Counted from the stretch's first letter, positions 14,301-23,122 are shown. The stretch: DNA of 44,247 bases from JAIRNF01 sp031550925 (GCA_031550925.1 JAVBOE010000097.1:1-44247); one strand, 5' to 3'. The notes: generated by a model not told the origin, from the letters alone. Program-made: numbers and translations.

Positions 14301-17156
14301 ATATATCCCGCCACCTGTACCGCTGGCGATATTGCCATTAATGATTAGTGACCCTTGTAGCACCAATGTGTCGTTGGCGTACATACCACCCCCATGATAG
14401 GCACTCGTAGAATATTGCCCGGTGGCAAATATCCAGCCAGCTGTATTATCTGATACTACCGCATTCTTTAACTTTAACGCGAGATTAGCATATATCCCTC
14501 CGCCGTTTTGTGCAGCAAAATTGCGACTAATGTTCACCTGCTTGGTGGCTGACAGATCCAGCGGAGCTGCCGTGTAAAAACCACCACCTGCGCCACCTCG
14601 GGCGGCATTGTCGATTATAGTAAGTGTATCCAAAGCCGTAACTATAAACGGACGGCTGTTAGAATATGTTTTGTAAATAGCTCCACCACTATGGCTAGCT
14701 GTGTCGCCAGCAAAGGTAACGGTACCAATCAACTGCAAAGTATCGTTAGCATATACTCCACCACCATAATAGATGCCAGCGTACACACCAGCTTTGTACC
14801 CGGCCTTGTTGTTGGAAACCGTAGTACCACTCAGTACTAACGGACCACTACCATACACTCCTCCTCCGCTATTGCCGGCCACATTACCGCCTAATGTACT
14901 ACCAGCAATAGTAGCTACCGTCTTCGTGTTAAAAAAATAAACAGCACCTCCATTGATGCCAGCACTATTGTTGGCAAAACGGCTATTGTTAATATTCAGC
15001 CGGTTAACTATGCTCCCCGATAATGAGGCAGAAATCGCTCCACCGTCTCGTCCGGTCGAGTTGTTGGTAAAATCGCAGTCGGAGAAGGAGGCATTCATGC
15101 CTGTGTTAGTGTAGTATACCGCCCCACCACCACCCGCAGCGGTGCTAGTAGTGAAGTTATCTGCAAAACGGCAGGCAGATACAGTCAAGCTACCCGTTCC
15201 ACCAACGTATAAAGCCCCACCACTGGAACCAGCGGTATTAAGGGTAAAGGCAGCTCTGCTAAAAGTTATGCTAACAGCAGTACCAGTCGAATACAGAGCA
15301 CCACCACTAGTGTTGGCAGTATTACCAGTAAAAATGAGGCTATCCGCTTCGGCACTAATATGGCTATTAGCGTATATAGCACCACCGTTAGTACTAGCAA
15401 TATTACCGTTAAAGCGAACATTTTCTTGCAACCGGAGGGTATCTCCGACGTAAACAGCACCACCCGTAACGGCACTGTTACCAGAAAAGGTAACGTTTTT
15501 GAGCGTTAGCGGCGACCTCTTGACAACAGCCGAACTTGAGGCATTATCATTCCAATAACAGTAAATTCCCCCTCCTGAACCTTTGGCAGAATTGTTGCTA
15601 ATGTCAACATAGTGGGCAGCTGATAAGTCAAAAGGAGCAACTGTCCAAATTCCGCCACCTTTGGAACCCGATGCTGTAACCTCATTATTTGTCATAATAA
15701 GCGTATCGAGATGGGCTACATTCAGCGTACTATCCCAGTGAGAAATTCCTCCACCATTAGTTCCTGCAATATTACGATCAAGAATAACTTTGCCTTCCAG
15801 CACGAGCGATGCTCCAGCACCTATACCACCTCCATAGCGAGCACTGCGGTTATTAAAAAAGGTAGAATTTTTTACAAACATGGTACATTTCTGTGTACCA
15901 TAGTTTTCAATACCTCCACCATCGTGTCCTGCTTCACAACCAATAATAGTAGCATTTGCAAGCTTAAGCACAATGGGGCTTGATGTGTTGCTAACGTATA
16001 TGCCTCCGCCCTCTTTTACTGCATAACAGCCTTGCACAAGCACGTGTTTAACGCTATATAAATCTAATGACGCCTGTGTATATATTCCACCGCCACCATC
16101 ACAATCACCTTTCCCGGAGTTATCCACACTCACTCCATTAGCAGCACAATTAAGAATGGTTAGCGTGTCCAAACCGCTTGCATCAAAAGGGTTCAGGTTA
16201 CTTTTATAAATACCTCCCCCTCTCTTTCCGGTAGTATCACTAGCAAAATATACGCTACCCTTAAGGATAAGCGAATCGTATGCATACACACCTCCTCCGT
16301 TTGCTCCGGCTTTACTAGCCGTGATAGAGACATTAGCTAATGTAAGCGATGCATTGGCACATATACTTCCCCCGTTATTTTTTGCCGAATTTGTACTTAA
16401 CTCTGAATTTACCAGCAGAATTGGAGCAGAGGCGTTGCTAAATATGGCTCCACCGTCAGAGCCGGTGGCTGCGTTATTTATAATTTTTACGCCGGTTAAA
16501 GCTACCTTCCCTAAAGCATAAATCCCACCACCACGATCTGCCGTATTACGCTCAATAACCACGTTGGTCAGGTTAAGACTCTCTGCAGTGTGGTAAATGG
16601 CTGCCCCATTAGTAGTATTTATAGTTGATGCTATCGCATAACCGTCAGAAATATACACTCCATCAATAAAGATATTTTTTCCAGCTACTGCTGCAGTCAC
16701 TACATGGTAGCTGTTGTTAGTAGCGGTTGCATCATTTTGTATTTCACCACTCAAACGAGTAATGAATAGCTGAGGATTATAGGTGTTTATTGTATCAGTT
16801 CCTGTACTTGTAGGAGAAAAACCGCCTCGCAAACGAAGATTATACTTAAATTCAAAGGAGTACTGCCGTTGAGCCAGAGCAGCATCACAATCTTCCATGT
16901 AGGGAATATATGTTCCTGCAGCCAAGTATATTTTGGTCCCATCAACAGCATTACTTCTCAGATAGCTTGCCAGATACTTGCCATCAAGCGCGTTATCCCA
17001 AGAAGAACCATCCCCTGTTCCTGTGGCGATAGGCTTCACAAATACTACATCTGTGAGAGAAGTGGGGGGTACACACTGAGCAAATAAGCTAACAGGCCAT
17101 ATGGACAATAGGAGTCCATAAAAAAATATTGCTATAATGATATTACGTAGTGACAT
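11391..17156 (-). CDS. Giant secreted beta-helix / PKD-like / Calx-beta surface protein
   Basis: This 1921-residue exported protein has a signal peptide at about 1-27 (cleavage after SLFAQ). Residues ~40-1335 are a right-handed beta-helix built from dozens of GGGIYA/GGAIYAN-type rungs, like polymorphic outer-membrane proteins. A segment ending CGVDIGAVELQ follows (about 1340-1375), as in choice-of-anchor Q proteins. Then come three nearly identical ~83-residue PKD/Ig-like repeats (about 1456-1700), a Calx-beta domain (about 1705-1820) and a second Calx-beta-like segment that stops abruptly in LTITSIVP. No type IX sorting domain or gliding-motility C-terminal domain is visible, unusual for this architecture. 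The likely role is adhesion or surface display. No N-terminal catalytic triad or lipobox is seen. It is probably monocistronic, and the divergent neighbour is an ECF sigma gene. Confidence 0.88.
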   Translation of the reverse strand: MSLRNIIIAIFFYGLLLSIWPVSLFAQCVPPTSLTDVVFVKPIATGTGDGSSWDNALDGKYLASYLRSNAVDGTKIYLAAGTYIPYMEDCDAALAQRQYSFEFKYNLRLRGGFSPTSTGTDTINTYNPQLFITRLSGEIQNDATATNNSYHVVTAAVAGKNIFIDGVYISDGYAIASTINTTNGAAIYHTAESLNLTNVVIERNTADRGGGIYALGKVALTGVKIINNAATGSDGGAIFSNASAPILLVNSELSTNSAKNNGGSICANASLTLANVSITASKAGANGGGVYAYDSLILKGSVYFASDTTGKRGGGIYKSNLNPFDASGLDTLTILNCAANGVSVDNSGKGDCDGGGGIYTQASLDLYSVKHVLVQGCYAVKEGGGIYVSNTSSPIVLKLANATIIGCEAGHDGGGIENYGTQKCTMFVKNSTFFNNRSARYGGGIGAGASLVLEGKVILDRNIAGTNGGGISHWDSTLNVAHLDTLIMTNNEVTASGSKGGGIWTVAPFDLSAAHYVDISNNSAKGSGGGIYCYWNDNASSSAVVKRSPLTLKNVTFSGNSAVTGGAVYVGDTLRLQENVRFNGNIASTNGGAIYANSHISAEADSLIFTGNTANTSGGALYSTGTAVSITFSRAAFTLNTAGSSGGALYVGGTGSLTVSACRFADNFTTSTAAGGGGAVYYTNTGMNASFSDCDFTNNSTGRDGGAISASLSGSIVNRLNINNSRFANNSAGINGGAVYFFNTKTVATIAGSTLGGNVAGNSGGGVYGSGPLVLSGTTVSNNKAGYKAGVYAGIYYGGGVYANDTLQLIGTVTFAGDTASHSGGAIYKTYSNSRPFIVTALDTLTIIDNAARGGAGGGFYTAAPLDLSATKQVNISRNFAAQNGGGIYANLALKLKNAVVSDNTAGWIFATGQYSTSAYHGGGMYANDTLVLQGSLIINGNIASGTGGGIYKTYTNSRPFVAAALDTLTVTGNTARNGTGGGIHTAAPLDLSVVKRVSISGNTSSQSGGGIYANLALTLKNAAVSDNKAGWSSASKQYTGTYYGGGVYANNALELQGYIILDRDTTSNSGAGIYKHSIGNFTVTELDSLVATGCTALAGAGGALYTGVVLDLSSLKRAQIVSNTAGTDGGGIYATNQLLLTNALLRANAARNNGGAIYKSATGELYVGKSTIAGNSAKLGGGLYTAVAAVANRNTLVNSTFSQNIATAGGGGAIHASSTGALGAVTVALSTFNGNTATLGGNAIHFANAGGKALYGNIIYGNGETGLEIQNAPVAANCSYNIVRNATLAGVGNMNLASGMAEDVFGNVIGNLAVLANNGGQTPTLAIRERGYAHNRIPSDLVNTWALGLVDVDQRDSLRSISCGVDIGAVELQVKDTASYELRDVAVCVGSWLSADTLVVATLNIRDTLFFTDATYSQPLELPLVVTNSQRIFVKFISTSNCEMLDSLDITAYDRPVPTISGEGSVCAATSEAYSTEAGMSGYTWTVAGGTITGDDSTSSITVAWGSAGSGSVAVSYTNSSGCVPATPTEEAITINARPVPTISGSASVCAATSETYSTESGMSGYTWTVAGGTITGDDSTSSITVAWGAAGSGSVAVSNTNSSGCVPAIPTEEAITINARPVPTISGSASVCAATSEAYSTEAGMSGYTWTVAGGTIASGDGTNSITVAWGSAGSGSVAVSYTNSSGCVPEAPTIQSITINLLPTFAINSVATDEGDDLVFTVTLMGGHCSVNAATVQYATVDGSAEASADYTDTSGTLAFIFGETSKTITIATAADDVLEGAENLYLRLSNPVNATFTGGDETLDGIGTINDQTNGEIIIEKYRPLPVDVSASEPSTNGSFYIRFANPVITCTTPVKVGVAVSAESTAESGVDYDPIDVTYVTIPAGQNGVELPIMVKNNQIVQGTRLLVLTITSIVP
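12045..12793 (-). repeat. Three tandem 249-bp repeats (PKD-like modules)
   Basis: The motif CGGGCGTTGATGGTGATAGC recurs at 12292 and 12541, giving a 249-bp (83-codon) period, and the array holds about three units. The copies are nearly identical at nucleotide level; changes cluster in a few codons (for example SYT/SNT and ATP/AIP). The stretch is visibly richer in G+C than the rest of the gene. This points to recent duplication and concerted evolution. Confidence 0.85.
14040..14790 (-). repeat. Two tandem ~372-bp beta-helix modules
   Basis: Matching landmarks (for example TATTATCTGATAC at 14072 and 14444) are 372 bp apart, i.e. 124 codons. Two diverged copies are clear and a further partial copy follows. 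Each unit encodes several helix rungs, including the AALDTLTI and SATKQVNIS / SVVKRVSIS segments, so the beta-helix grew by block duplication. Confidence 0.65.
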
Positions 17157-17572
17157 AATTTGTGACTTGGAATAAATTGGTTTTTTAGACTACTAAACTT
17201 TACATTCTCTAAAAACAATAACTTAAAACTTTTGTTCGTGAAAAGCGACTAACATATTGGACTTTGCACCATGTATAAAACATCCTATAATCATAACACA
17301 ATATTTGTAACATACCATATTAATGCTACTAAATAAGGAACTTCAATAAGAAGTCTGTATCTTTCAATACTGTTTTACCGCACAAATATCAGAAAAAAAC
17401 ATCACAAAACAATTAAATTGAAGTAGATAACCGCTTATTTATCAGGTGAACCATGTTTTATAGGTAAATTTCCAAAAAACAGCTCTTATTTCCAGTAGTG
17501 GTTATGTTCACTTCGACTGTCATACATAAACCGATACGAATGTCTATATTTGTCGAGCCGAACTAAAACAGC
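17157..17572. other. Divergent intergenic region between surface-protein and sigma genes
   Basis: This is 416 bases of AT-rich DNA with no ORF worth calling. The sigma gene has a TATATTTG element near its end (17545). No equivalent was found for the minus-strand surface-protein gene. No strong repeats were seen. Confidence 0.5.
17545..17552 (+). promoter_or_regulatory. TATATTTG -7 element before the ECF sigma gene
   Basis: This is a match to TAnnTTTG 21 bases before the TTG start codon, predicting a leader of only ~14 nt. It suggests housekeeping-sigma transcription of the operon rather than pure autoregulation. Confidence 0.5.
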
Positions 17573-18139
17573 TTGATAAACGTAGAAAACATACAGGCAG
17601 AAGAGCTTACAAACGGAGATCACACCGTTTATAAGCAGCTGTTTACCACATGGTACGAACCGTTGTGCAGCTATGCCTACTCTATCCTTCGCAATATGGA
17701 TGAGGCGGAGGATATTGTACAGAAAATGTTTTGTAAGCTATGGGATCAACGTGCAGAGCTGAATATTAAAACATCGGTAAAGTCATACTTATATAGAACA
17801 GTGCATAACAGCTGCTTAAATAAAATTAAACAGGCAAAAACAAGAGCAGAACATAACCAACATTACTCGTACAATATACCGGAAGTATCGGGAGCCAGCA
17901 ACATCGAATATTCCGAACTACAGCAGCAAATAAACAGAGCATTAGAAGAACTTCCGCCAAAATGTAGAGAAGTGTTTGAAATGAGCCGTATGCAGCAGCT
18001 AAGCTATGCTGAAATTGCGGGCAAATTAGAGATATCAACCAACACTGTTGAGAACCATATTGCAAAAGCGTTGAAGCTGCTTCGTAATAGCTTAAAGGAG
18101 TTTTTAGCAATACTATTAATGCTAACTTTACTAAAATAG
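17573..18139 (+). CDS. ECF-family RNA polymerase sigma factor (FecI-like)
   Basis: This 188-residue sigma-70 ECF protein has region 2 at about 25-75 (CSYAYSILRNMDEAEDIVQKMF, then KLWDQR) and region 4 at about 125-180 (LPPKCREVFEMSRMQQLSYAEIAGKL, then STNTVENHIAKALKLLR). It lacks regions 1 and 3, as ECF factors do. The TTG at 17573 is used because an in-frame TAA lies nine bases upstream and no ATG precedes region 2. The FecR-type anti-sigma gene begins 6 bases after its stop, the standard Bacteroidota surface-signalling arrangement. The target promoters probably include its own operon, but that is inference. Confidence 0.95.
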   Translation: MINVENIQAEELTNGDHTVYKQLFTTWYEPLCSYAYSILRNMDEAEDIVQKMFCKLWDQRAELNIKTSVKSYLYRTVHNSCLNKIKQAKTRAEHNQHYSYNIPEVSGASNIEYSELQQQINRALEELPPKCREVFEMSRMQQLSYAEIAGKLEISTNTVENHIAKALKLLRNSLKEFLAILLMLTLLK

Positions 18140-18145
18140 TAGCCT

Positions 18146-19135
18146 ATGAATATAAATACCGACATAGATATAGATATTTTGCTGGCTAAATATTTTAGCG
18201 GAGAGGCTTCGGCTAAAGAGCTGAGCATGCTGGAAGATTGGTTGGCAGAATCGGATGAAAACCAAGCCTACTTAGATCAAATGACGTTTGCTTACGAGAA
18301 ATCTGCTCAGGTTACACCACCTCGTAAAGTTGATACAACAAAAGCATCGGGTATATTTGAGCAGCACATGCAGCAATCTGATGCGAATAAAACAAAGACC
18401 CCCATTCGAGAAATAAAAATCCGTAGATATATACAGGTCGCTGCAGTTGCCGTAATTTTAATCGCTGTTTCTGTCTTTTTCCTACTACAAAATAAAGAAG
18501 ATAACAGCTCTATTTACATAGCATCTACAGAAAATATACTAGAACATGTTATGCCCGATAGTAGCATAGTATTGCTCGGCAAGAATAGCAGCATTAGCTA
18601 TAATCAAGATTATGGTATAGAGAGCAAGCTGGTTACCTTAACAGGTAAAGCATCTTTTGATATTAGCGACAAAAGCAACGAGAAGCTGATAGTAAGTGTA
18701 GGCAAAACTTTTATAAAAGACATCGGTACAGTCTTTACAGTTGATGGCTACGCCGATAATGATTACATATCCGTTAGTGTAGAACGTGGGATAATTCTTT
18801 TCTACACAGCAGAAAACAGCGGACTAAACCTGTATGAGGGAGAAACCGGATACTACAATAACGTTACAAGGCAGTTCAGCAAACAGGTAGAAGGAAAAAT
18901 GGTAGAATACGATCAAATTGTATTTGATGCAACACCGCTATATAAAGTTGTTGAACGGTTAAGCCAGCAGTTTGATATAGCAATTATGCTTGCCAACGAT
19001 AGCCTTAGCAATAAACAAATAACCGTTAGCTTTAGCCAAGACGAGGGTGTTAATCACATACTACAAATCGTTGCAGAAACACTACGCCTGAATCTCCAAT
19101 ATGAAAACGGAGTATTTATTCTATCTCCACTTTAG
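18146..19135 (+). CDS. FecR-type anti-sigma factor
   Basis: This 329-residue single-span inner-membrane protein has a cytoplasmic N-terminal region (1-92, including LLAKYFSGEASAKELSMLEDW) that should bind the sigma factor. One transmembrane helix lies at about 96-114. The periplasmic FecR domain follows (LPDSSIVLL-like block MPDSSIVLLGKNSSISY, then GKASFDISDK and FIKDIGTVF). The C-terminus has a DUF4974-like subdomain (IVFDATPLYKVVERLSQQFDI) that resembles an STN fold. It transmits a signal from an outer-membrane partner's STN domain to the sigma factor. The next gene, 9 bases on, supplies an STN domain. The length is normal. Confidence 0.94.
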   Translation: MNINTDIDIDILLAKYFSGEASAKELSMLEDWLAESDENQAYLDQMTFAYEKSAQVTPPRKVDTTKASGIFEQHMQQSDANKTKTPIREIKIRRYIQVAAVAVILIAVSVFFLLQNKEDNSSIYIASTENILEHVMPDSSIVLLGKNSSISYNQDYGIESKLVTLTGKASFDISDKSNEKLIVSVGKTFIKDIGTVFTVDGYADNDYISVSVERGIILFYTAENSGLNLYEGETGYYNNVTRQFSKQVEGKMVEYDQIVFDATPLYKVVERLSQQFDIAIMLANDSLSNKQITVSFSQDEGVNHILQIVAETLRLNLQYENGVFILSPL

Positions 19136-19144
19136 CCAACCGCA

Positions 19145-20653
19145 ATGCGATATATAGCTTTAACTTTTCTACTGCTGCTTACCCTTAGTAAGGCATTTGG
19201 ACGTAATGATATTTCCATCCAAACACCTATTACTGTTAGTATTGAACAAAAAAGTTTATATGAGGCATTTGCTCTTATATCTCAGCAATCAGGTGTCGTA
19301 TTCTCTTACAATCCGCAGGAAGTAAACACATCGCGCATAGTATCGCTACACGTAGTTGATAAGCCTCTAAATTTAATATTAAAACAGCTATTAGGTCCGA
19401 CAATATCGTTTAAACAGCATGGTATATACATTATACTTACTTCTGTTGAATTGATAAACGATGAAAAAAGAGAAGAATCGAAAAATTTTATACGAACCAA
19501 CTTATTAGAAACCAAAGACTCTATATTATTTTCAAAAAAAATAGAACCTATAGCTAGTGGTAAAGATGAACTTGTTTGTCATAGCAGTGTAAATTCTAAA
19601 AATGACGAACAAATGAAAAAACAAATTACAGCACTACTGCTAACATTATCTACAACAGCTGCGGTAAATGAAGTAACAGCACAACAAGCCGAACAAAAAA
19701 GTAACAAGCCTTTCCAAATCAGCTTTGTTTACCCCTTGGGTACAGACGGTACAAATAGCAAGAGCCACTCTTACAACACATCAGTCAACATGATTGGTGG
19801 ATTAACCGGAGGTTTACACGGATTTGAGATTGGTGGTGTATTTAATAAAAATACAAGGATAACCAGCGGAGCACAATTTGCGGGAGTCCTTAACTTAACG
19901 CAACGTATTGAAGGTGCTCAGTTCGCAGGTATTGCCAATATTTCCGAATCGGCAAATAAAGCGGCGCAGTTTGCGGGTATTGCTAATGCTGTTAAGTCGG
20001 GTGAAACCTCTGTACAACTTGCAGGCATTGCTAATGCAGCGCAAGCATCAATGGTTCAAGCAGCTGGTATTGCTAATATTTCCGATACCTCTACCTGTCA
20101 AGTTGCGGGGGTTGTAAATATTGCACGCAAAAGTAAAGTGCAGGTAGGTATTGTAAATATTAGCGAAGAAGCCAACGTGCAAGTCGGACTTGTCAATATT
20201 TCTAAAAACGGATTTATGGAAGTTGAAGTTGCCGGAGGGGAGTTTATACACACCTCAGCATCATTTCGCAGCGGTACCAACCGACTTTATGGAATTGTAT
20301 CTTTTGGCTATAATTTCGATGATGAGTTTTGGGCCTATGGGGTTGGTGTTGGAAAGGCTGTTCCATTTGGATCTAACGTAGGGATGAACTTGGAAGGAAT
20401 ACACTATACTCGTGCAACAAAAAAGTTTGAACAAAAGAAGTATAATGGTCTTGTTCAGCTACGTCCTGTATTCTATTACAAGGTGGCAAAAGGTTTGAAG
20501 TTCTTTGCCGGACCTGTTGCAAACCTATATATAGGCAACAACACACCGGAAAATCAGCTTCAAATCAGCGCCCCATATACCATTTGGGATGATACTGATG
20601 GAAACACAAAGCTGGAAGCATGGATCGGTTTTACTGCCGGTATCAGATTCTGA
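19145..20653 (+). CDS. STN-domain protein fused to LA_2272-type surface repeats
   Basis: This is a 502-residue protein of unusual build. A signal peptide (1-19) is followed by an STN domain at about 23-100 (SLYEAFALISQQSGVVFSY, then LNLILKQLLG), the FecR-contacting module of TonB receptors. After a charged linker comes a second signal-peptide-like stretch at residues 157-181 (MKKQITALLLTLSTTAA, then VTAQQ). Then come about nine QFAGIANI/QVGLVNIS repeats (about 240-360), as in LA_2272-type surface repeat proteins, and a C-terminal beta-strand-rich part ending ...GFTAGIRF, like an outer-membrane barrel. It closes the sigma-FecR operon, where a SusC-type receptor would usually stand. The single frame is intact, and no stop separates the two halves. 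Confidence 0.85.
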   Translation: MRYIALTFLLLLTLSKAFGRNDISIQTPITVSIEQKSLYEAFALISQQSGVVFSYNPQEVNTSRIVSLHVVDKPLNLILKQLLGPTISFKQHGIYIILTSVELINDEKREESKNFIRTNLLETKDSILFSKKIEPIASGKDELVCHSSVNSKNDEQMKKQITALLLTLSTTAAVNEVTAQQAEQKSNKPFQISFVYPLGTDGTNSKSHSYNTSVNMIGGLTGGLHGFEIGGVFNKNTRITSGAQFAGVLNLTQRIEGAQFAGIANISESANKAAQFAGIANAVKSGETSVQLAGIANAAQASMVQAAGIANISDTSTCQVAGVVNIARKSKVQVGIVNISEEANVQVGLVNISKNGFMEVEVAGGEFIHTSASFRSGTNRLYGIVSFGYNFDDEFWAYGVGVGKAVPFGSNVGMNLEGIHYTRATKKFEQKKYNGLVQLRPVFYYKVAKGLKFFAGPVANLYIGNNTPENQLQISAPYTIWDDTDGNTKLEAWIGFTAGIRF

Positions 20654-20666
20654 TAAACATAAGGCA

Positions 20667-20710
20667 TCAACAAAAAGAGCAGCTCAGAATTGAGCTGCTC
20701 TTTTTGTTGA
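20667..20710. terminator. Bidirectional Rho-independent terminator
   Basis: TCAACAAAAAGAGCAGCTCA (20667-20686) pairs perfectly with TGAGCTGCTCTTTTTGTTGA (20691-20710) around GAAT. The 20-bp stem carries A/T flanks suited to both directions. It lies between the convergent STN/repeat gene and hppA. Confidence 0.93.
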
Positions 20711-20725
20711 CTTATCTTGTTTCTT

Positions 20726-23122
20726 TTATTTACTAGGAATTCTCATTCGGTAGAACGAACGCCATACAAATATTAATCCTATAATCAAGAATGGGATAGC
20801 GATATACACTGAGTAATCCGTACTCGCATCCGCTCTCATTTCTATACATATTTCGGTGGCTAACAATCCAAACAATGTAGAGAATTTAATGATAGGGTTT
20901 AATGATACAGACGAAGTATCTTTAAACGGATCACCTACTGTATCGCCCACAACAGCAGCCTCATGTAAAGGAGTGTTTTTCTCTCTTAATTCCACCTCAA
21001 CAATTTTCTTAGCGTTATCCCAGCTACCCCCTGCATTAGCCATATATATAGCCTGAAATAGCCCGAATACAGCAATGGAAATCAAATAAGCCACAAAGAA
21101 GTTGGGATCAAAGAAGGCAAATGCCAACGTTAGCGATATAAGAGCAATAAAAATATTCCACATACCTTTTTGCGCATATTGAGTACAAATCTTCACAACA
21201 GCTATAGAATCTTTTGTATCCGCTTCTTTTTTGTTTACATCGAACGTTCGTTTAATAAACTCTACTGCCCGATACGCTCCTGTAGTAACGGCTTGTATAG
21301 ATGCCCCGCTAAACCAAAAGATAACAGCGCCTCCGCATATCAAACCTAAAATTACAGGTGCATCTGTTAAAGACAAGCTGAGTAAACCCACCTTTTCTAG
21401 TAAAAGAATTATCGAGAATATCATTGTTGTAGCACCCACCACAGCCGTACCGATTAATACAGGCTTAGCTGTTGCTTTGAAGGTATTTCCGGCAGAATCG
21501 TTAGACTCTAAGAAGAATTTACCTCTCTCAAAATCGGGTTTAAAGCCGTAATCTTTTTCAATAGACTCTTCTACATTAGGAATACTTTCTATCTGAGACA
21601 GCTCAAATACCGATTGCGCATTGTCTGTAACAGGTCCGTAACTATCAACTGCAATGGTAACAGGTCCCATACAAAGAAACCCAAACGCCACTAACCCGAA
21701 TGCAAAAATAGATGCATGAGGGCCTAAGATAGCATCCAGCCCCATCTGAGCGGTAAAGTAGGCAACAGTCATCAGACCAACAATTAAAAGACCCGTCCAG
21801 AATGCGCCAAAGTAGCCGGCAACAATACCCGAAAGTATGTTTAAAGAAGGGCCTCCCTCTCGCGATGTGGCAACAACCTCTTTTACGTGTATCGACTTAG
21901 AGCTTGTAAATATCTTCGTAAACTCAGGAATAAGTAATGCGGCCAATGTACCACAGCTAATAATAACAGCCAGCTTCCACCACAATGTAGAATCCGACAT
22001 GCCTCCTAACAGCAAATGGCTCATAAAGAAAGTTGCCGAAATACAAAGAACGGCGGCAATTACAATAAGCCTCATTAATGGTGCCTCGAAATCGAACTCT
22101 TTTTTATTTCCGTATAGAGCTTTAGAAATACCTTGGTTGATAAAGAACGCGCATCCGGATAAGAAGTCCATTAAGAAACGCATACCAAATATCCATACAA
22201 TCAACATGGCTTGTATGCTAGAGTCTGCAACAGCTAACGTTATAAACGTAATTAAAGCAACGCCAGTTACTCCATATGTTTCAAAGCCGTCGGCAGTAGG
22301 GCCAACGCTATCTCCGGCATTATCGCCTGTACAGTCGGCAATCACACCCGGATTACGAGGATCATCTTCTTTCACTTTAAAAACAACCTTCATCAAGTCC
22401 GAACCAATATCCGCAATTTTTGTAAAGATACCTCCAGCAATACGTAGCGCGCTTGCACCCAACGATTCTCCGATAGCAAAACCAAGGAAACAGATTCCTA
22501 CAATATCACGAGGAACAAAAAGCAGAATGAAAACCATTAATACCAGTTCGAAAGAAATCAGGAATAAACCAACGCTCATACCTGCTTTCAGCGGTATATT
22601 AACTACATCAAGAGGACGTCCCTTTAGCGATGCAAAAGCAGTACGAGAGTTCGCATAAGTATTTACCCTTATGCCATACCAAGCCACAGCATAAGAGCCC
22701 GCCATGCCAACTATAGAAAACAGCAGTACCTGAGCAACAACTCCTAATGACTGACCTGCCAAACCAAAGAAGTAAACACATAGCACAATGGCAATCAAAG
22801 CAAATAGCATCAACAAAAACTTACCTTGCTGCGCTAGATAGGTACGACATGTTGCATAAATAGTTGCGGCAACCTTTGCCATTGATTCATGAACAGGCAA
22901 CTTCTTTACTTGACTGTATAGCAGAAGGCTAAAGCCCAACGTTCCGGCAATGATTAATGCCCCATAGAATAAAAAATCCCATGAAGATATGGTGCCTCCA
23001 AAAATATGGAACGTACCCTCATGAAGATCCGGAATCGCTAGATCTGCTTCGCTGGCGTATGATGACAGACTAAACCCGAGAAGCAAACCGATAAGTAAAC
23101 CAATACTTTTTATTTTTTTCAT
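20726..23122 (-). CDS. hppA: Membrane-bound ion-translocating pyrophosphatase
   Basis: This 798-residue protein with about 16 membrane helices couples PPi hydrolysis to H+ and/or Na+ pumping. The pyrophosphate-binding acidic motifs are present: EDDPRNPGVIADCTGDNAGD at about 255-275 followed by ADGFETYG, DSYGPVTDNAQ around 495-505, and NAGGSWDNAKK near 715. The Bacteroidota Na+/H+ subgroup has similar wording. At the site that decides K+ dependence the sequence reads AGNTFKATAKP: a lysine at the position usually Ala in K+-dependent and Lys in K+-independent enzymes, but Ala where K+-independent ones have Thr. The N-terminus looks like a signal sequence or first helix. The gene is monocistronic and convergent with the previous operon. 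Confidence 0.95.
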   Translation of the reverse strand: MKKIKSIGLLIGLLLGFSLSSYASEADLAIPDLHEGTFHIFGGTISSWDFLFYGALIIAGTLGFSLLLYSQVKKLPVHESMAKVAATIYATCRTYLAQQGKFLLMLFALIAIVLCVYFFGLAGQSLGVVAQVLLFSIVGMAGSYAVAWYGIRVNTYANSRTAFASLKGRPLDVVNIPLKAGMSVGLFLISFELVLMVFILLFVPRDIVGICFLGFAIGESLGASALRIAGGIFTKIADIGSDLMKVVFKVKEDDPRNPGVIADCTGDNAGDSVGPTADGFETYGVTGVALITFITLAVADSSIQAMLIVWIFGMRFLMDFLSGCAFFINQGISKALYGNKKEFDFEAPLMRLIVIAAVLCISATFFMSHLLLGGMSDSTLWWKLAVIISCGTLAALLIPEFTKIFTSSKSIHVKEVVATSREGGPSLNILSGIVAGYFGAFWTGLLIVGLMTVAYFTAQMGLDAILGPHASIFAFGLVAFGFLCMGPVTIAVDSYGPVTDNAQSVFELSQIESIPNVEESIEKDYGFKPDFERGKFFLESNDSAGNTFKATAKPVLIGTAVVGATTMIFSIILLLEKVGLLSLSLTDAPVILGLICGGAVIFWFSGASIQAVTTGAYRAVEFIKRTFDVNKKEADTKDSIAVVKICTQYAQKGMWNIFIALISLTLAFAFFDPNFFVAYLISIAVFGLFQAIYMANAGGSWDNAKKIVEVELREKNTPLHEAAVVGDTVGDPFKDTSSVSLNPIIKFSTLFGLLATEICIEMRADASTDYSVYIAIPFLIIGLIFVWRSFYRMRIPSK

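Noticed and set aside
21837..22658. 273-residue plus-strand frame opposite hppA
   Set aside because: It is antisense to a highly conserved pyrophosphatase gene and has no recognisable domain; long antisense frames are common opposite membrane-protein genes.
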